In this document: one piece after another, positions 1 through 8,703 of the stretch | Layout: each line of letters begins with the position of its first letter | Numbering within the stretch: position 1 is the stretch's first letter | Assembly (NCBI GenBank): GCA_021811005.1 | Contig: JAJZPY010000009.1 | Location: 1-27,123, forward strand | Source: Pseudomonadota bacterium | Lineage (GTDB): Bacteria; Pseudomonadota; Gammaproteobacteria; Burkholderiales; Ferrovaceae | Length of the DNA stretch: 27,123 nt | Reading direction: 5' to 3' | Position numbers and translations under genes: made by a program | The notes under the pieces: generated by a model | Database searches by the model: none | What the model saw: the letters and a program-made list of their open reading frames with translations, nothing else | What the model was told of the DNA's origin: nothing

Positions 1-1039
1 TTTCCACGGGGTGGTGGCCATAATCGTCCACCAGCGTGAAATGCCCGCCACCGGGCAAAGGCAAGTCGCCGTAACGTTGGAACCGGCGGGCCACGCCGTT
101 GAATTTTTCCAGGGCCTTGATGATGGCGGGATAGGGCGCGCCCAGTTCCACGGCAACGCTGATGGCCGCCAGCGCATTGAGCACGTTGTGCCGGCCGGGC
201 AGATTCAGCACCACTTCGAGCCGGCGGGCCATGGGCTGGGCCCGGTCCGCGTGCAGCTCCACTCCGAAACGCATGCGCCCGTTTTCCGCCACCACGTCCA
301 CCGCCCGCACGCTCGCTTCCGGGGAAAAACCGTAAGTGACGACAGGCTTGCTCACGCGGGGAAGGATTTCCCTGACCACCGGATCATCCGTGCACAGGAC
401 GGCCACGCCATAAAAAGGCAGATGTTCGAGAAACTCCACGAAAGCCGACTTGAGGCGTCCGAAATCATGGCCATAAGTCTCCATGTGATCGGCGTCGATA
501 TTGGTCACGACGGCCATGACCGGCTGCAGCACCAGGAACGAGGCATCGGATTCGTCAGCCTCGGCCACGATGAACTCGCCGCTGCCCAAAGCCGCGTGGC
601 TACCCGCACTGTTGAGGCGCCCGCCAATCACGAACGTGGGATCAAGGCCCGCTTCGGCCAGCACGCTGGCAATCAGACTGGTGGTGGTGGTTTTGCCGTG
701 AGTGCCGGCAACCGCAATGCCCTTCTTGAGACGCATCAGTTCAGCCAGCATCGTGGCGCGCGGCACCACGGGAATGCGCGCGGCGCGCGCAGCCACCACT
801 TCGGGATTGTCGCCCGTGACGGCCGTGGACACCACGACGGCATCGGCACCTTCCACATGGGCTGCGTCATGCCCTTTCCAGATGACGGCACCGAGTCCTG
901 CAAGACGCACGGTGGCCGTATTGCTGCCCAGGTCGGAACCGCTCACCTCGTAACCCAGATTGAGCAGCACTTCAGCGATACCGCTCATTCCGGAGCCCCC
1001 GATCCCGACGAAATGCACGTGCTGGACCTTGTGTTTCAT
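1..1039 (-). CDS. murC: UDP-N-acetylmuramate--L-alanine ligase MurC (partial, C-terminus outside window)
   Basis: MurC joins L-alanine to UDP-MurNAc with ATP, the first step of the peptidoglycan stem peptide, in the cytoplasm. About 346 residues are visible from the start. The N-terminal Rossmann region has HFVGIGGSGMSGIAEVL (about residues 9-25), the ATP loop GTHGKTTTT lies at 112-120, and the window edge falls just after the DDYGHHPVE motif that introduces the C-terminal ligase domain. The frame is open to position 1, so the truncation is only the window edge. The ATG at 1037-1039 overlaps the murG stop as ATGA, implying translational coupling. It is the last visible gene of the dcw cluster. 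Confidence 0.97.
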   Translation of the reverse strand, partial: MKHKVQHVHFVGIGGSGMSGIAEVLLNLGYEVSGSDLGSNTATVRLAGLGAVIWKGHDAAHVEGADAVVVSTAVTGDNPEVVAARAARIPVVPRATMLAELMRLKKGIAVAGTHGKTTTTSLIASVLAEAGLDPTFVIGGRLNSAGSHAALGSGEFIVAEADESDASFLVLQPVMAVVTNIDADHMETYGHDFGRLKSAFVEFLEHLPFYGVAVLCTDDPVVREILPRVSKPVVTYGFSPEASVRAVDVVAENGRMRFGVELHADRAQPMARRLEVVLNLPGRHNVLNALAAISVAVELGAPYPAIIKALEKFNGVARRFQRYGDLPLPGGGHFTLVDDYGHHPVE

Positions 1040-2142
1040 GCGGCGAACTCCCTGCAGGCGGCGGCCACCGATGAAGTTGCCTGCGGTTTTGCCAGCGCGC
1101 GCGCGGCCTCAGCCATGGCCAGAAGCCCTTCGCGGGTCGCTTCACGCAGCCAGCGGGCGAGATGTTCCGGATCCAGCCGGGATTGCGGCATGAGATAGGC
1201 CGCGCCATGCGCTTCCATGAAACGGGCATTGGCTGTCTGATGGTCGTCCACGGCATGCGGATAGGGAACCAGCAGACTGCCGATTCCGGCAGCCGACAGC
1301 TCAGCCAGGGTAAGGGCGCCGGCGCGACAGATCACGAGATCGCAACGGGCATAAGCTGCCGCCATGTCGTCAATGAAAGGCCGAAGATCTCCCGTCACGC
1401 CGTGTTCCCGGTAAGCTTCCTGAAGTGCCGTCATCATCCGCGCCCCGCCCTGGTGAACCACTTCAGGACGCTCTTCCAAAGGAATCAGCGCCAAGGCGCG
1501 AGGGATGAGCGCGTTGAGTGCCGAAGCCCCCTGGCTGCCGCCCAGCACCAGAATCTTCAGCACGCCGCTGCGCCCGGCAAAACGCGCTGCCGGGGCTGGC
1601 AGTTCCTGGATTTCCGGACGCACGGGATTGCCCACCCAGCGCACATCACGGGGCACGCCCAGCATGCGCACCAAGGGATGGGCGGACGGGGCCTTGAACG
1701 CCCCGGGAAATCCTTCGAAAACCCGGCGCGCCAAGCGTGCCAGCACCCGGTTTGAAAGTCCGGCCACGGCATTCTGTTCATGCAGGACCAGCGGTTTTTT
1801 GAGCAGGGCGGCCGACAGTCCGCCGGGAAAGGACGCGAATCCGCCAAACCCCACCACCACGTCGGGCCGCTGGCGCAGCAGGATGGCCACGCTTTGCAGG
1901 CAGGCGACAGCCACCATCCAGGGGGCGCCCAGGATGCGCCACAGCCCTTTGCCGCGCAGCCCGCCCATGGCCACAGTCTCAAGCACGAATCCCTGCTGGG
2001 GGACGAGCCGGGCTTCCATCCCCTGCCTCGTGCCCAGCCAAACCACGCGCCATCCATCCGTTCTCAGCAAGCGGGCCAGTGCGAGCGCCGGAAACACGTG
2101 CCCTCCCGTACCCCCAGCCATGATCAGGGCCGTGCGCTTCAT
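1036..2142 (-). CDS. murG: UDP-N-acetylglucosamine--undecaprenyl-PP-MurNAc-pentapeptide GlcNAc transferase MurG
   Basis: MurG is the peripheral inner-membrane glycosyltransferase that adds GlcNAc to lipid I to give lipid II. The protein has 368 residues, close to the usual 355-370. It shows the N-terminal glycine loop MAGGTGGHVFPALALA, the second loop GGFASFPGG followed by LHEQNAVAGLSNR, the C-domain loop VLGGSQGAS, and the UDP-GlcNAc pocket CRAGALTLAEL ending in DDHQTANA. It is a GT-B fold family 28 enzyme. Both ends overlap neighbours by four bases (ftsW stop/murG ATG and murG stop/murC ATG). Confidence 0.98.
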   Translation of the reverse strand: MKRTALIMAGGTGGHVFPALALARLLRTDGWRVVWLGTRQGMEARLVPQQGFVLETVAMGGLRGKGLWRILGAPWMVAVACLQSVAILLRQRPDVVVGFGGFASFPGGLSAALLKKPLVLHEQNAVAGLSNRVLARLARRVFEGFPGAFKAPSAHPLVRMLGVPRDVRWVGNPVRPEIQELPAPAARFAGRSGVLKILVLGGSQGASALNALIPRALALIPLEERPEVVHQGGARMMTALQEAYREHGVTGDLRPFIDDMAAAYARCDLVICRAGALTLAELSAAGIGSLLVPYPHAVDDHQTANARFMEAHGAAYLMPQSRLDPEHLARWLREATREGLLAMAEAARALAKPQATSSVAAACREFAA

Positions 2143-3296
2143 GGCGCCCTCCCCCGCATCATCTGGCGCGATTCGAAATCGATCCGCAGCAGCACGGCCA
2201 GTGCCAGGACATTGGCCACAATGCCGCTGCCGCCATAGCTCAGGAGCGGCAAGGTCAACCCCTTGGTGGGCAGCATGCCCATGTTGACGCCCATGTTGAC
2301 CACGGTCTGCACCGCAAACCAGACGCCGATGCCCTGGGCCGTCAGCGCCGCAAAATATCGCTCCATGGAAGCGGCGCGATTACCGATGGAAAAGGCGCGC
2401 CACACCAGGAACACGAACAGGGCGATGGTGGCGATGACGCCAATGAACCCCAGCTCCTCGGCAATCACCGCCATGAGGAAATCGGTATGCGCTTCCGGCA
2501 GGTACAGTTGCTTTTCAACACTGCCCCCAAGGCCGACACCGAACCAGCCGCCACGGCCAAAGGCGATCAGGGCATGGGTCAGCTGATAGCCCTTGCCGAA
2601 TGGATCGGCCCACGGATTCCAGAACCAGATCAGGCGATTGAAGCGGTACGGAGAAAGCACCACCAGCAGCACGAAACCGACCGAGAGCACTGCCATGAGC
2701 ACCACGAACAAGCGCCAGTTGAGCCCCCCAAGAAAAAGGATTGCGGCGGCGATTGCCGTCATCACGGCCAGGGCTCCGAAATCCGGCTCCCGCAACAGCA
2801 AAAACCCCACGAGGAACATCACGATGAACATCGGGACAAACCCCTTCTTGAAGCTGTGCATGAAAGCCGCTTTCCGCACCGTGTAGTCCGCGGCGTAGAG
2901 CACCACAAAGAATTTCATGAACTCGGAAGGCTGAAGGTTGAGCACGACCAGCGACAGCCAGCGCCGGCTGCCGTTGACCTCCTTCCCAAGGCCCGGAATC
3001 AGGACCAGGATGAGCCCCGCAAGCCCCATGCCGAAAAGCAGTGGCGCGTATTTCTGCCATTGTTCAATGCGCACCTGGAAAGCCGCGAATCCCGCCACCA
3101 GAGCCGCAGCGACGTAGACCATCTGGCGTATGAAAAAATAGGTCGAACGGTATCCGGTATGGCGATCTGCCTCGGCCGAGGCGATCGAAGCCGAGTACAC
3201 CATCACCACGCCGATGGCGAGGAGCGCGAAAATCGTCCACAACAGGGTCATGTCGTATTCGGATCGCAGCAGACGCGGCGTGGAAAAGGGTTTCAT
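2139..3296 (-). CDS. ftsW: Cell-division SEDS glycosyltransferase FtsW
   Basis: FtsW is the SEDS-family septal peptidoglycan polymerase that works with FtsI at the division ring. The 385 residues form about ten hydrophobic spans. Family signatures are visible: the loop PEAHTDFLMAVIAEELGF with the conserved aspartate at about residue 272, and the C-terminal LPLLSYGGSGIVAN. A short basic N-terminal tail precedes the first span. The ATG at 3294-3296 overlaps the murD stop, and the stop overlaps the murG start. The position between murD and murG is the classical dcw place of ftsW, which favours it over the elongation paralogue RodA. Confidence 0.97.
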   Translation of the reverse strand: MKPFSTPRLLRSEYDMTLLWTIFALLAIGVVMVYSASIASAEADRHTGYRSTYFFIRQMVYVAAALVAGFAAFQVRIEQWQKYAPLLFGMGLAGLILVLIPGLGKEVNGSRRWLSLVVLNLQPSEFMKFFVVLYAADYTVRKAAFMHSFKKGFVPMFIVMFLVGFLLLREPDFGALAVMTAIAAAILFLGGLNWRLFVVLMAVLSVGFVLLVVLSPYRFNRLIWFWNPWADPFGKGYQLTHALIAFGRGGWFGVGLGGSVEKQLYLPEAHTDFLMAVIAEELGFIGVIATIALFVFLVWRAFSIGNRAASMERYFAALTAQGIGVWFAVQTVVNMGVNMGMLPTKGLTLPLLSYGGSGIVANVLALAVLLRIDFESRQMMRGRAP

Positions 3297-4684
3297 GCCG
3301 CCACCTCCCGCGCACCGGGGAGCGCCTTCACTGCCGTCACGAAAACCTGCGCACGGTGAAGGTAATTGTCGAACATGTCGAAGCTGGCGCAGGCCGGCGA
3401 CATCAGCACCACGTCTCCGGGCTGCGCCAGTTTGGCCGCAAGGCGCACGGCGTCCGGCATGTCCGCGGCACGCACGGTCGGCACACCGCTTCCGGCAACC
3501 GCGTCTTCAATGAGCGGCCCATCCCGCCCGATCAGCACCAGCGCGCGGGCATGAGCTGCCAGCACCGGGCGCAGCGGAGCAAAGTCCTGCCCTTTGCCAT
3601 CGCCGCCGGCAATCAGGACCACAGGTTGCACCATGCCTCCCAGAGCGGCCATGGTGGCGCCCACGTTGGTCCCCTTGGAATCGTCGTAATAAGTCACACC
3701 GGCGGCTTCGGCTACCGGCTCGACGCGGTGGGGCAGTCCCCTGAAGGCGCGCAACGCGCGTACCGCATCGCCGCGTGGCACGTCCAGGGCATCGCAAAGG
3801 GCCAGGGCGGCCATGGCGTTCGCCGCATTGTGCCGTCCGCTCAAAGGCAGATCCGAAAGCGCCATCACGGGCAGGCTCCCGCAACAAATCCAGCCTTCCG
3901 CCGAGAGCCCCCAGTCCCGCTCCGTCGGCGGCGCATCAAGCCCGAAAGTCACGCTGCCCGGTACGGCCATGGCCAGGGAACGGGCGTCTTCCCGGTTGAC
4001 CACGCGCTGTTTGCAATGCGAGAAAATGCGCGCCTTGGCCGCCGAATAGGCTTCCATGTCCGGATAGCGGTCCATGTGGTCTTCCGTCACGTTGAGGACC
4101 GTGGCGGCGCGAAGATGCAGGGAATGCGTGGTCTCCAGCTGGAAGCTCGAAAGTTCCAGCACGTACACTTCAGCCGGCCGCCCGACGCCGAGCGCCGAAA
4201 GCACCGGCGTTCCGATATTTCCGATGACCGCCGTGGAAATTCCCGCGGCATGCACCATTTCCCCCACCATGGTGGTGACCGTGGTCTTGCCGTTCGCCCC
4301 CGTGATCGCCACCACGCGAGGCGGGCTGGGCAATGACTGGACCGTGCGCGCAAACAGTTCCACGTCTCCCACCACATCCTGGCCCCGGGCCAGGGCCGCC
4401 GCCACTTCGGGCTCGCTCAACGGAACACCGGGACTGGCCACGATCAGGTCCTTGCCTTGGAAAACCGCGCGCTGGAAAGGACCCGTAAACAGCGGAACAT
4501 CCGGCAACTCGCGCAGCAGAAGCTCGGCATGGGGAGGCTCCCGACGCGTGTCAGCCACGGTCACGTATGCACCCTGGGCGCGCAACCAGCGCACCGTGGC
4601 AATGCCCGTGTCGCCCAAACCCAGAACCAGGACCGGGCGGTTTTTCAGGGTGGCCGGGTAGACGGCTTCGCTCAGGCTGTTCAT
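3293..4684 (-). CDS. murD: UDP-N-acetylmuramoylalanine--D-glutamate ligase MurD
   Basis: MurD adds D-glutamate to UDP-MurNAc-L-Ala, the second cytoplasmic stem-peptide step. The protein has 463 residues, slightly longer than E. coli MurD (about 438). It shows the N-terminal domain PVLVLGLGDTGIATVRWL, the ATP loop ITGANGKTTVTTMVGEM, the HMDRYPDMEAY segment of the central domain, and the C-terminal DDSKGTNVGATMAAL and LIAGGDGKGQDF motifs. It has four-base ATGA overlaps with mraY upstream and ftsW downstream. Confidence 0.98.
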   Translation of the reverse strand: MNSLSEAVYPATLKNRPVLVLGLGDTGIATVRWLRAQGAYVTVADTRREPPHAELLLRELPDVPLFTGPFQRAVFQGKDLIVASPGVPLSEPEVAAALARGQDVVGDVELFARTVQSLPSPPRVVAITGANGKTTVTTMVGEMVHAAGISTAVIGNIGTPVLSALGVGRPAEVYVLELSSFQLETTHSLHLRAATVLNVTEDHMDRYPDMEAYSAAKARIFSHCKQRVVNREDARSLAMAVPGSVTFGLDAPPTERDWGLSAEGWICCGSLPVMALSDLPLSGRHNAANAMAALALCDALDVPRGDAVRALRAFRGLPHRVEPVAEAAGVTYYDDSKGTNVGATMAALGGMVQPVVLIAGGDGKGQDFAPLRPVLAAHARALVLIGRDGPLIEDAVAGSGVPTVRAADMPDAVRLAAKLAQPGDVVLMSPACASFDMFDNYLHRAQVFVTAVKALPGAREVAA

Positions 4685-5766
4685 CGCAGCTTGAGGGTCG
4701 ACAGTCCGGCCAGAACCAGAATGATGGTGATGATCCAGAAGCGCACCACCACCTGATTTTCTTTCCAGCCTTTCAATTCAAAATGATGGTGAACCGGAGC
4801 CATCCGGAATATGCGATTGCCCGTCAATTTGAAGGAGGCAACCTGCAACACCACGGACAGGGTTTCCAGGACAAATACCCCGCCCATCACGAACAGGACA
4901 ATTTCCTGGCGCACGATGACGGCCACCAGACCCAGGGCAGCACCCAGGGCAAGGGCGCCCACATCGCCCATGAACACCTCGGCGGGATAGGCGTTAAACC
5001 ACAGAAAACCCAGCCCCGCTCCCGTCATGGCCGCGCAAAAGACCACCAGCTCACCAGCCCCGGGAATGCTGGGGAATGCCAGGTACAGCGCGAACACCTT
5101 GTTGCCTGCCACGTAGGCAAATACGGCGAGTGCCCCGGAAATCATGGCCGTGGGCATGATGGCGAGCCCGTCCAGTCCATCCGTGAGGTTGACGGCATTG
5201 CTGGTGCCCACGATCACGAAATAGGTCAGCACGACAAAGCCGAAACCGCCGAGCGGCAAGGCCACCGTCTTGAAAAATGGCACGATGAGTTCTGTTTCTG
5301 CCGGAGTGGCCGCCAGATGCAGCAACACCACAGCCACGACACCGGCAATCACCGATTGCCAGAAAAACTTGGTCCGTGCCGAAAGACCCTTGGGGTTGCG
5401 GTGCACCACTTTCCGGTAGTCATCCACCCAGCCGATCACGCCAAATCCCAGCATGGTCAGCAGCACAAGCCACACATAACGGTTGGTCAGGTCAGCCCAC
5501 AGCAAGGTGGTCACCGAAATGGCCACCAGGATCAGCGCCCCGCCCATGGTCGGCGTTCCGCTCTTGACCAGGTGGGTTTGCGGCCCATCGTCACGCACGG
5601 CCTGGCCGATTTTGTAAGCGGTCAGCTTGCGAATCATGACCGGCCCCACCAGAAAAGAGATGGTTAGCGCCGTCAGTGCGGCCAGTACGGCCCGCAGCGT
5701 GATGTAATCGAACACGCGAAAGCCGTGAATGCTCTGGGACAGCCAATGGGCCAACGTCAGCAACAT
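4681..5766 (-). CDS. mraY: Phospho-N-acetylmuramoyl-pentapeptide-transferase MraY
   Basis: MraY transfers phospho-MurNAc-pentapeptide to undecaprenyl phosphate to make lipid I at the inner membrane. I start it at ATG 5764-5766, giving 361 residues against about 360 in E. coli. The frame stays open further upstream, but that part is out-of-frame murF sequence. An AGAGGA Shine-Dalgarno lies about 8 bases before this ATG. Signatures are GTPTMGGALIL, the catalytic GWVDDYRKVV, NAVNLTDGLDGLA, and the C-terminal MAPVHHHFELKGW with its histidine cluster. About ten membrane spans are predictable. This is the only dcw junction here without a stop/start overlap, because 25 bases separate it from murF. 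Confidence 0.98.
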   Translation of the reverse strand: MLLTLAHWLSQSIHGFRVFDYITLRAVLAALTALTISFLVGPVMIRKLTAYKIGQAVRDDGPQTHLVKSGTPTMGGALILVAISVTTLLWADLTNRYVWLVLLTMLGFGVIGWVDDYRKVVHRNPKGLSARTKFFWQSVIAGVVAVVLLHLAATPAETELIVPFFKTVALPLGGFGFVVLTYFVIVGTSNAVNLTDGLDGLAIMPTAMISGALAVFAYVAGNKVFALYLAFPSIPGAGELVVFCAAMTGAGLGFLWFNAYPAEVFMGDVGALALGAALGLVAVIVRQEIVLFVMGGVFVLETLSVVLQVASFKLTGNRIFRMAPVHHHFELKGWKENQVVVRFWIITIILVLAGLSTLKLR

Positions 5767-5791
5767 GTTGCAAATCCTCTTTGGCCGGCGT

Positions 5792-7195
5792 TCATTGCAC
5801 CAACCCTTCCACCACCCGCTCCATCTGCATGAAGCGGGACCCTTTGACCAGCACCGTGGCATCGGCGTTGAGCTGCGGCTTCAGCGTGGCCACCAGCGCC
5901 TCCACGGAATCGAAATGACGCCCCTGCAAACCGAACGCGCGGCTGGTTTCGCGTGCCAGGTCGCCCAGGGTGAAACAGTCGTCCACCCCCGCCTCGCGCG
6001 AACGAATGCCCACCTCGGCATGAAGCGCCGCCGCCCCCTCTCCCAACTCGCCCAGGTCGCCCAGAACCAGGATGCGGCGCCCCGGACGGGCAACCAGCAC
6101 CGCCACGGCAGCCGCAACCGAATCGGGGTTGGCGTTGTACGTGTCATCCAGCACCAGGGCCCCCCGTGCGGAAAACCGGGGCTGCAAGCGCCCCGGCACT
6201 CCCTGGAAGCGTTCCAGCCCCGCCTGGATTGCCAGGGCATCAATGCCTAGCGCCTGGGCTGCGGCAGCGGCAGCCACCGCATTGGCCATACTGTGCCTGC
6301 CTGGAACACCCAGCCGGACCTGTATCGTGCCGGACGGCAACAGGATCTCCAGGCCGCCGGTAGCGGCCAGCGTTCGCCCCTGAATTCCGGAAAAGCTTTC
6401 GTTTGCAGGATCCAGCGCAAATTCGATGCAGCGGTGACCTGTCGCGCTGGCCCTGAGCACTGGCGCCATGGGATCGGCTGCCGGAATCAACGCCACGCCT
6501 TCGGCGCCCAAGCCCTCGTAAATTTCCCCTTTGGCCCGCGCCACGGCTTCAATGCTGCCCAGCAAACCCAGATGGGCGCGCTGCACGTTGTTGACCAGCG
6601 CCACGTCCGGCTTCGCCACGCGCGTCATGGCCGCAATTTCGCCCGGATGGTTCATGCCCATCTCCACCACGGCCCAGCGGTGACCCGGGCGCAGCCGCAG
6701 CAAGGTCATGGGCAAGCCAAGGGTGTTGTTGAGGTTTCCCGCAGTGGCCAGCACGGTCGCCTGCGGATCGTCTCCCGCACGCTCGGCGGCGCAAAGCAGG
6801 ATGGACGCCAGCATTTCTTTCACGCTGGTCTTGCCGTTGCTTCCGGTCACTGCCACGACCCGGGGGTTGATGCGCAGCCGCCAGGCCGCTGCGAGGGCGG
6901 ACAAGGCCGCAGCCGTATCGGACACCCGGATCAGCTTCGGAGACGACTCCAGCCCGGGCACCGGCTCCGAGACGATGGCACCCACCGCACCCGCTTCCAG
7001 GACCTGCGCCACAAAGGCATGGCCATCAAAGCGCTCACCCCGCAATGCCACAAAAAGGTCGCCTGCCTGCAGGGCGCGCGAATCGGTTGCAACCCGCAGG
7101 AAAACATCGGTGCCGACAGGCCCCGCGGCGCCCAACAGGCGCGCCGCTTCATCCATGGCCATCATGCCCCGGGAAGATTGGGGGGGCGCGTTCAA
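5792..7195 (-). CDS. murF: UDP-N-acetylmuramoyl-tripeptide--D-alanyl-D-alanine ligase MurF
   Basis: MurF adds D-Ala-D-Ala to the UDP-MurNAc-tripeptide, completing the pentapeptide. From the TTG at 7193-7195 the protein has 467 residues. That codon overlaps the murE stop (TTGA) and has GAGGTG about 6 bases upstream. ATG codons at 7165 or 7162 would give about 457 residues, closer to E. coli (452), so the start is uncertain. Motifs are VATDSRALQAGDLFVAL and RFDGHAF in the N-domain, the ATP loop VTGSNGKTSVKEML, the central ALVNNVQRAHLG, and the C-domain DDTYNANPDSV and LGDLGELGEG. Confidence 0.96.
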   Translation of the reverse strand: MNAPPQSSRGMMAMDEAARLLGAAGPVGTDVFLRVATDSRALQAGDLFVALRGERFDGHAFVAQVLEAGAVGAIVSEPVPGLESSPKLIRVSDTAAALSALAAAWRLRINPRVVAVTGSNGKTSVKEMLASILLCAAERAGDDPQATVLATAGNLNNTLGLPMTLLRLRPGHRWAVVEMGMNHPGEIAAMTRVAKPDVALVNNVQRAHLGLLGSIEAVARAKGEIYEGLGAEGVALIPAADPMAPVLRASATGHRCIEFALDPANESFSGIQGRTLAATGGLEILLPSGTIQVRLGVPGRHSMANAVAAAAAAQALGIDALAIQAGLERFQGVPGRLQPRFSARGALVLDDTYNANPDSVAAAVAVLVARPGRRILVLGDLGELGEGAAALHAEVGIRSREAGVDDCFTLGDLARETSRAFGLQGRHFDSVEALVATLKPQLNADATVLVKGSRFMQMERVVEGLVQ

Positions 7196-8703
7196 GAGTC
7201 CACCTCATCCAGACAACGTTGCGCTTCGACACGGTCGCTGAAGGGGAGTTTCCTGCCACCCACTTCCTGCGTGACTTCATGCCCTTTGCCGGCAATCAGG
7301 ACCACGTCGCCCGGACGTGCCAGCGCGACGGCCTTCCGGATCGCTTCGGCACGGTCCGTAACACGCAGGGGGGTGCCGGCCATGCCGGCTGCAATCTGGT
7401 CGATAATGATTTCAGGCGCTTCATCGCGGGGGTTGTCGCTGGTCAGAATCACTTGATCCGCCAATCGTTCCGCGACGGCCCCCATCAGGGGCCGCTTTCC
7501 GGCATCCCGGTTGCCGCCGCAACCGAACACGCAGATCAGGCGATGGCTGGCGGCCAGCGTTTCCCTCAGGGTTGCCAGCGCCTTTTCCAATGCATCGGGA
7601 CTGTGGGCGTAGTCGATCACCACAAAAGGCAGCCCGCCGCCCCCCAGCCGTTCCAGTCGCCCCGGAGGCGCGTGCAAGCGGGTGACGGCCGAGGTCACCT
7701 GGTCGAGCGTCAGGCCGCCCATCAGGGCAGCGGCCATGACGGCCAACAGATTGGAAACATTGAAGTGCCCCACCAGGGATGTTTTAACCAGGACCCGCCC
7801 CCAGTCCCCATCCAGGGTGAATTCCAGCCCTTCGGGGCTCATCGCGATTCCCGAGGCGGCCAGCAGACGAACGCCGGCAGGCGGTTCGACGGCGCGGGTT
7901 GTATAACCGATCACTTGCGGGCCCGTTCCCACCGTGCGCCGGGCCAAACCGTAACCGAAGGGATCATCCAGGTTCAGTACCGCAAACTCGAGGCCGGCAG
8001 CCTGAAACAGCAGCGCCTTGGCCGCACCGTAAGCCTCCATGGTGCCGTGGTAATCGAGGTGGTCCTGGGACAGATTGGTAAAAATGGCCCCGTGGAAACG
8101 GATGCCGGCCACACGCTCCTGCTCCAACCCATGAGAGGACACTTCCATGGCACAGCCCCAGGCTCCCTCTTCCCGGAAACGCTGGAGCGATTCCTGCAAG
8201 GCAATGGCATCCGGCGTGGTGTTTTGTGCCGGCTCCATGCGCTCCAGCCAACCGTTGCCCAAAGTGCCCACCACCACGCAGGATTTGCCCATGGCCTGCA
8301 TCAGCTGTGCCAGCCAGTGGCTGCAGCTGGTTTTCCCGTTTGTTCCCGTAACCCCCACCACCCATAAATGATGCGAGGGATCACTGCAAAGCTGGCTTGC
8401 AATGCCACTGACCTGGGCGCGCAAACCGTCGATGCCCAGGTTGGGCACGGACCACTCCTCACGCCAGCGAAACCCTTCGCGCTCCCACAAGACGGCCGCC
8501 GCCCCCCGCTCAATGGCCTGCGGAATGAATTGCCGGCCGTCCGCATGGGTTCCCGGATAAGCCGCAAACGCCATGCCGGGCAGCACCTGGCGGCTATCGG
8601 CCGTCAGCCGTTGCAACGGCAATCCCAGATGGCGCAGGGCCGCGACATCCACTGGGTGTACGCGGCCGGGCGCATGACACTGGAAACGGGCGGCCGCGTT
8701 CAC
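7192..8703 (-). CDS. murE: UDP-N-acetylmuramoyl-tripeptide synthetase MurE (meso-diaminopimelate-adding)
   Basis: MurE adds the third stem-peptide residue to UDP-MurNAc-L-Ala-D-Glu. The protein has 503 residues. Motifs are LTADSRQVLPGMAFAAYPG in the N-domain, the ATP loop VTGTNGKTSCSHWL, the substrate segment NTTPDAIALQ, EVSSHGLEQERV, and the C-domain SDNPRDEAP. DNPR is the known signature of enzymes that add meso-diaminopimelate rather than lysine, so Gram-negative type peptidoglycan is inferred. The start is GTG at 8701-8703, overlapping the ftsI stop as GTGA. Confidence 0.97.
   Translation of the reverse strand: MNAAARFQCHAPGRVHPVDVAALRHLGLPLQRLTADSRQVLPGMAFAAYPGTHADGRQFIPQAIERGAAAVLWEREGFRWREEWSVPNLGIDGLRAQVSGIASQLCSDPSHHLWVVGVTGTNGKTSCSHWLAQLMQAMGKSCVVVGTLGNGWLERMEPAQNTTPDAIALQESLQRFREEGAWGCAMEVSSHGLEQERVAGIRFHGAIFTNLSQDHLDYHGTMEAYGAAKALLFQAAGLEFAVLNLDDPFGYGLARRTVGTGPQVIGYTTRAVEPPAGVRLLAASGIAMSPEGLEFTLDGDWGRVLVKTSLVGHFNVSNLLAVMAAALMGGLTLDQVTSAVTRLHAPPGRLERLGGGGLPFVVIDYAHSPDALEKALATLRETLAASHRLICVFGCGGNRDAGKRPLMGAVAERLADQVILTSDNPRDEAPEIIIDQIAAGMAGTPLRVTDRAEAIRKAVALARPGDVVLIAGKGHEVTQEVGGRKLPFSDRVEAQRCLDEVDS

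Noticed and set aside
11..1198. Long plus-strand open frames opposite murC, murG, murD, murF and other dcw genes
   Set aside because: They are antisense shadows produced by the high third-position GC of the real genes. Their translations are low-complexity (His, Arg, Pro, Gln rich) and show no family motifs.
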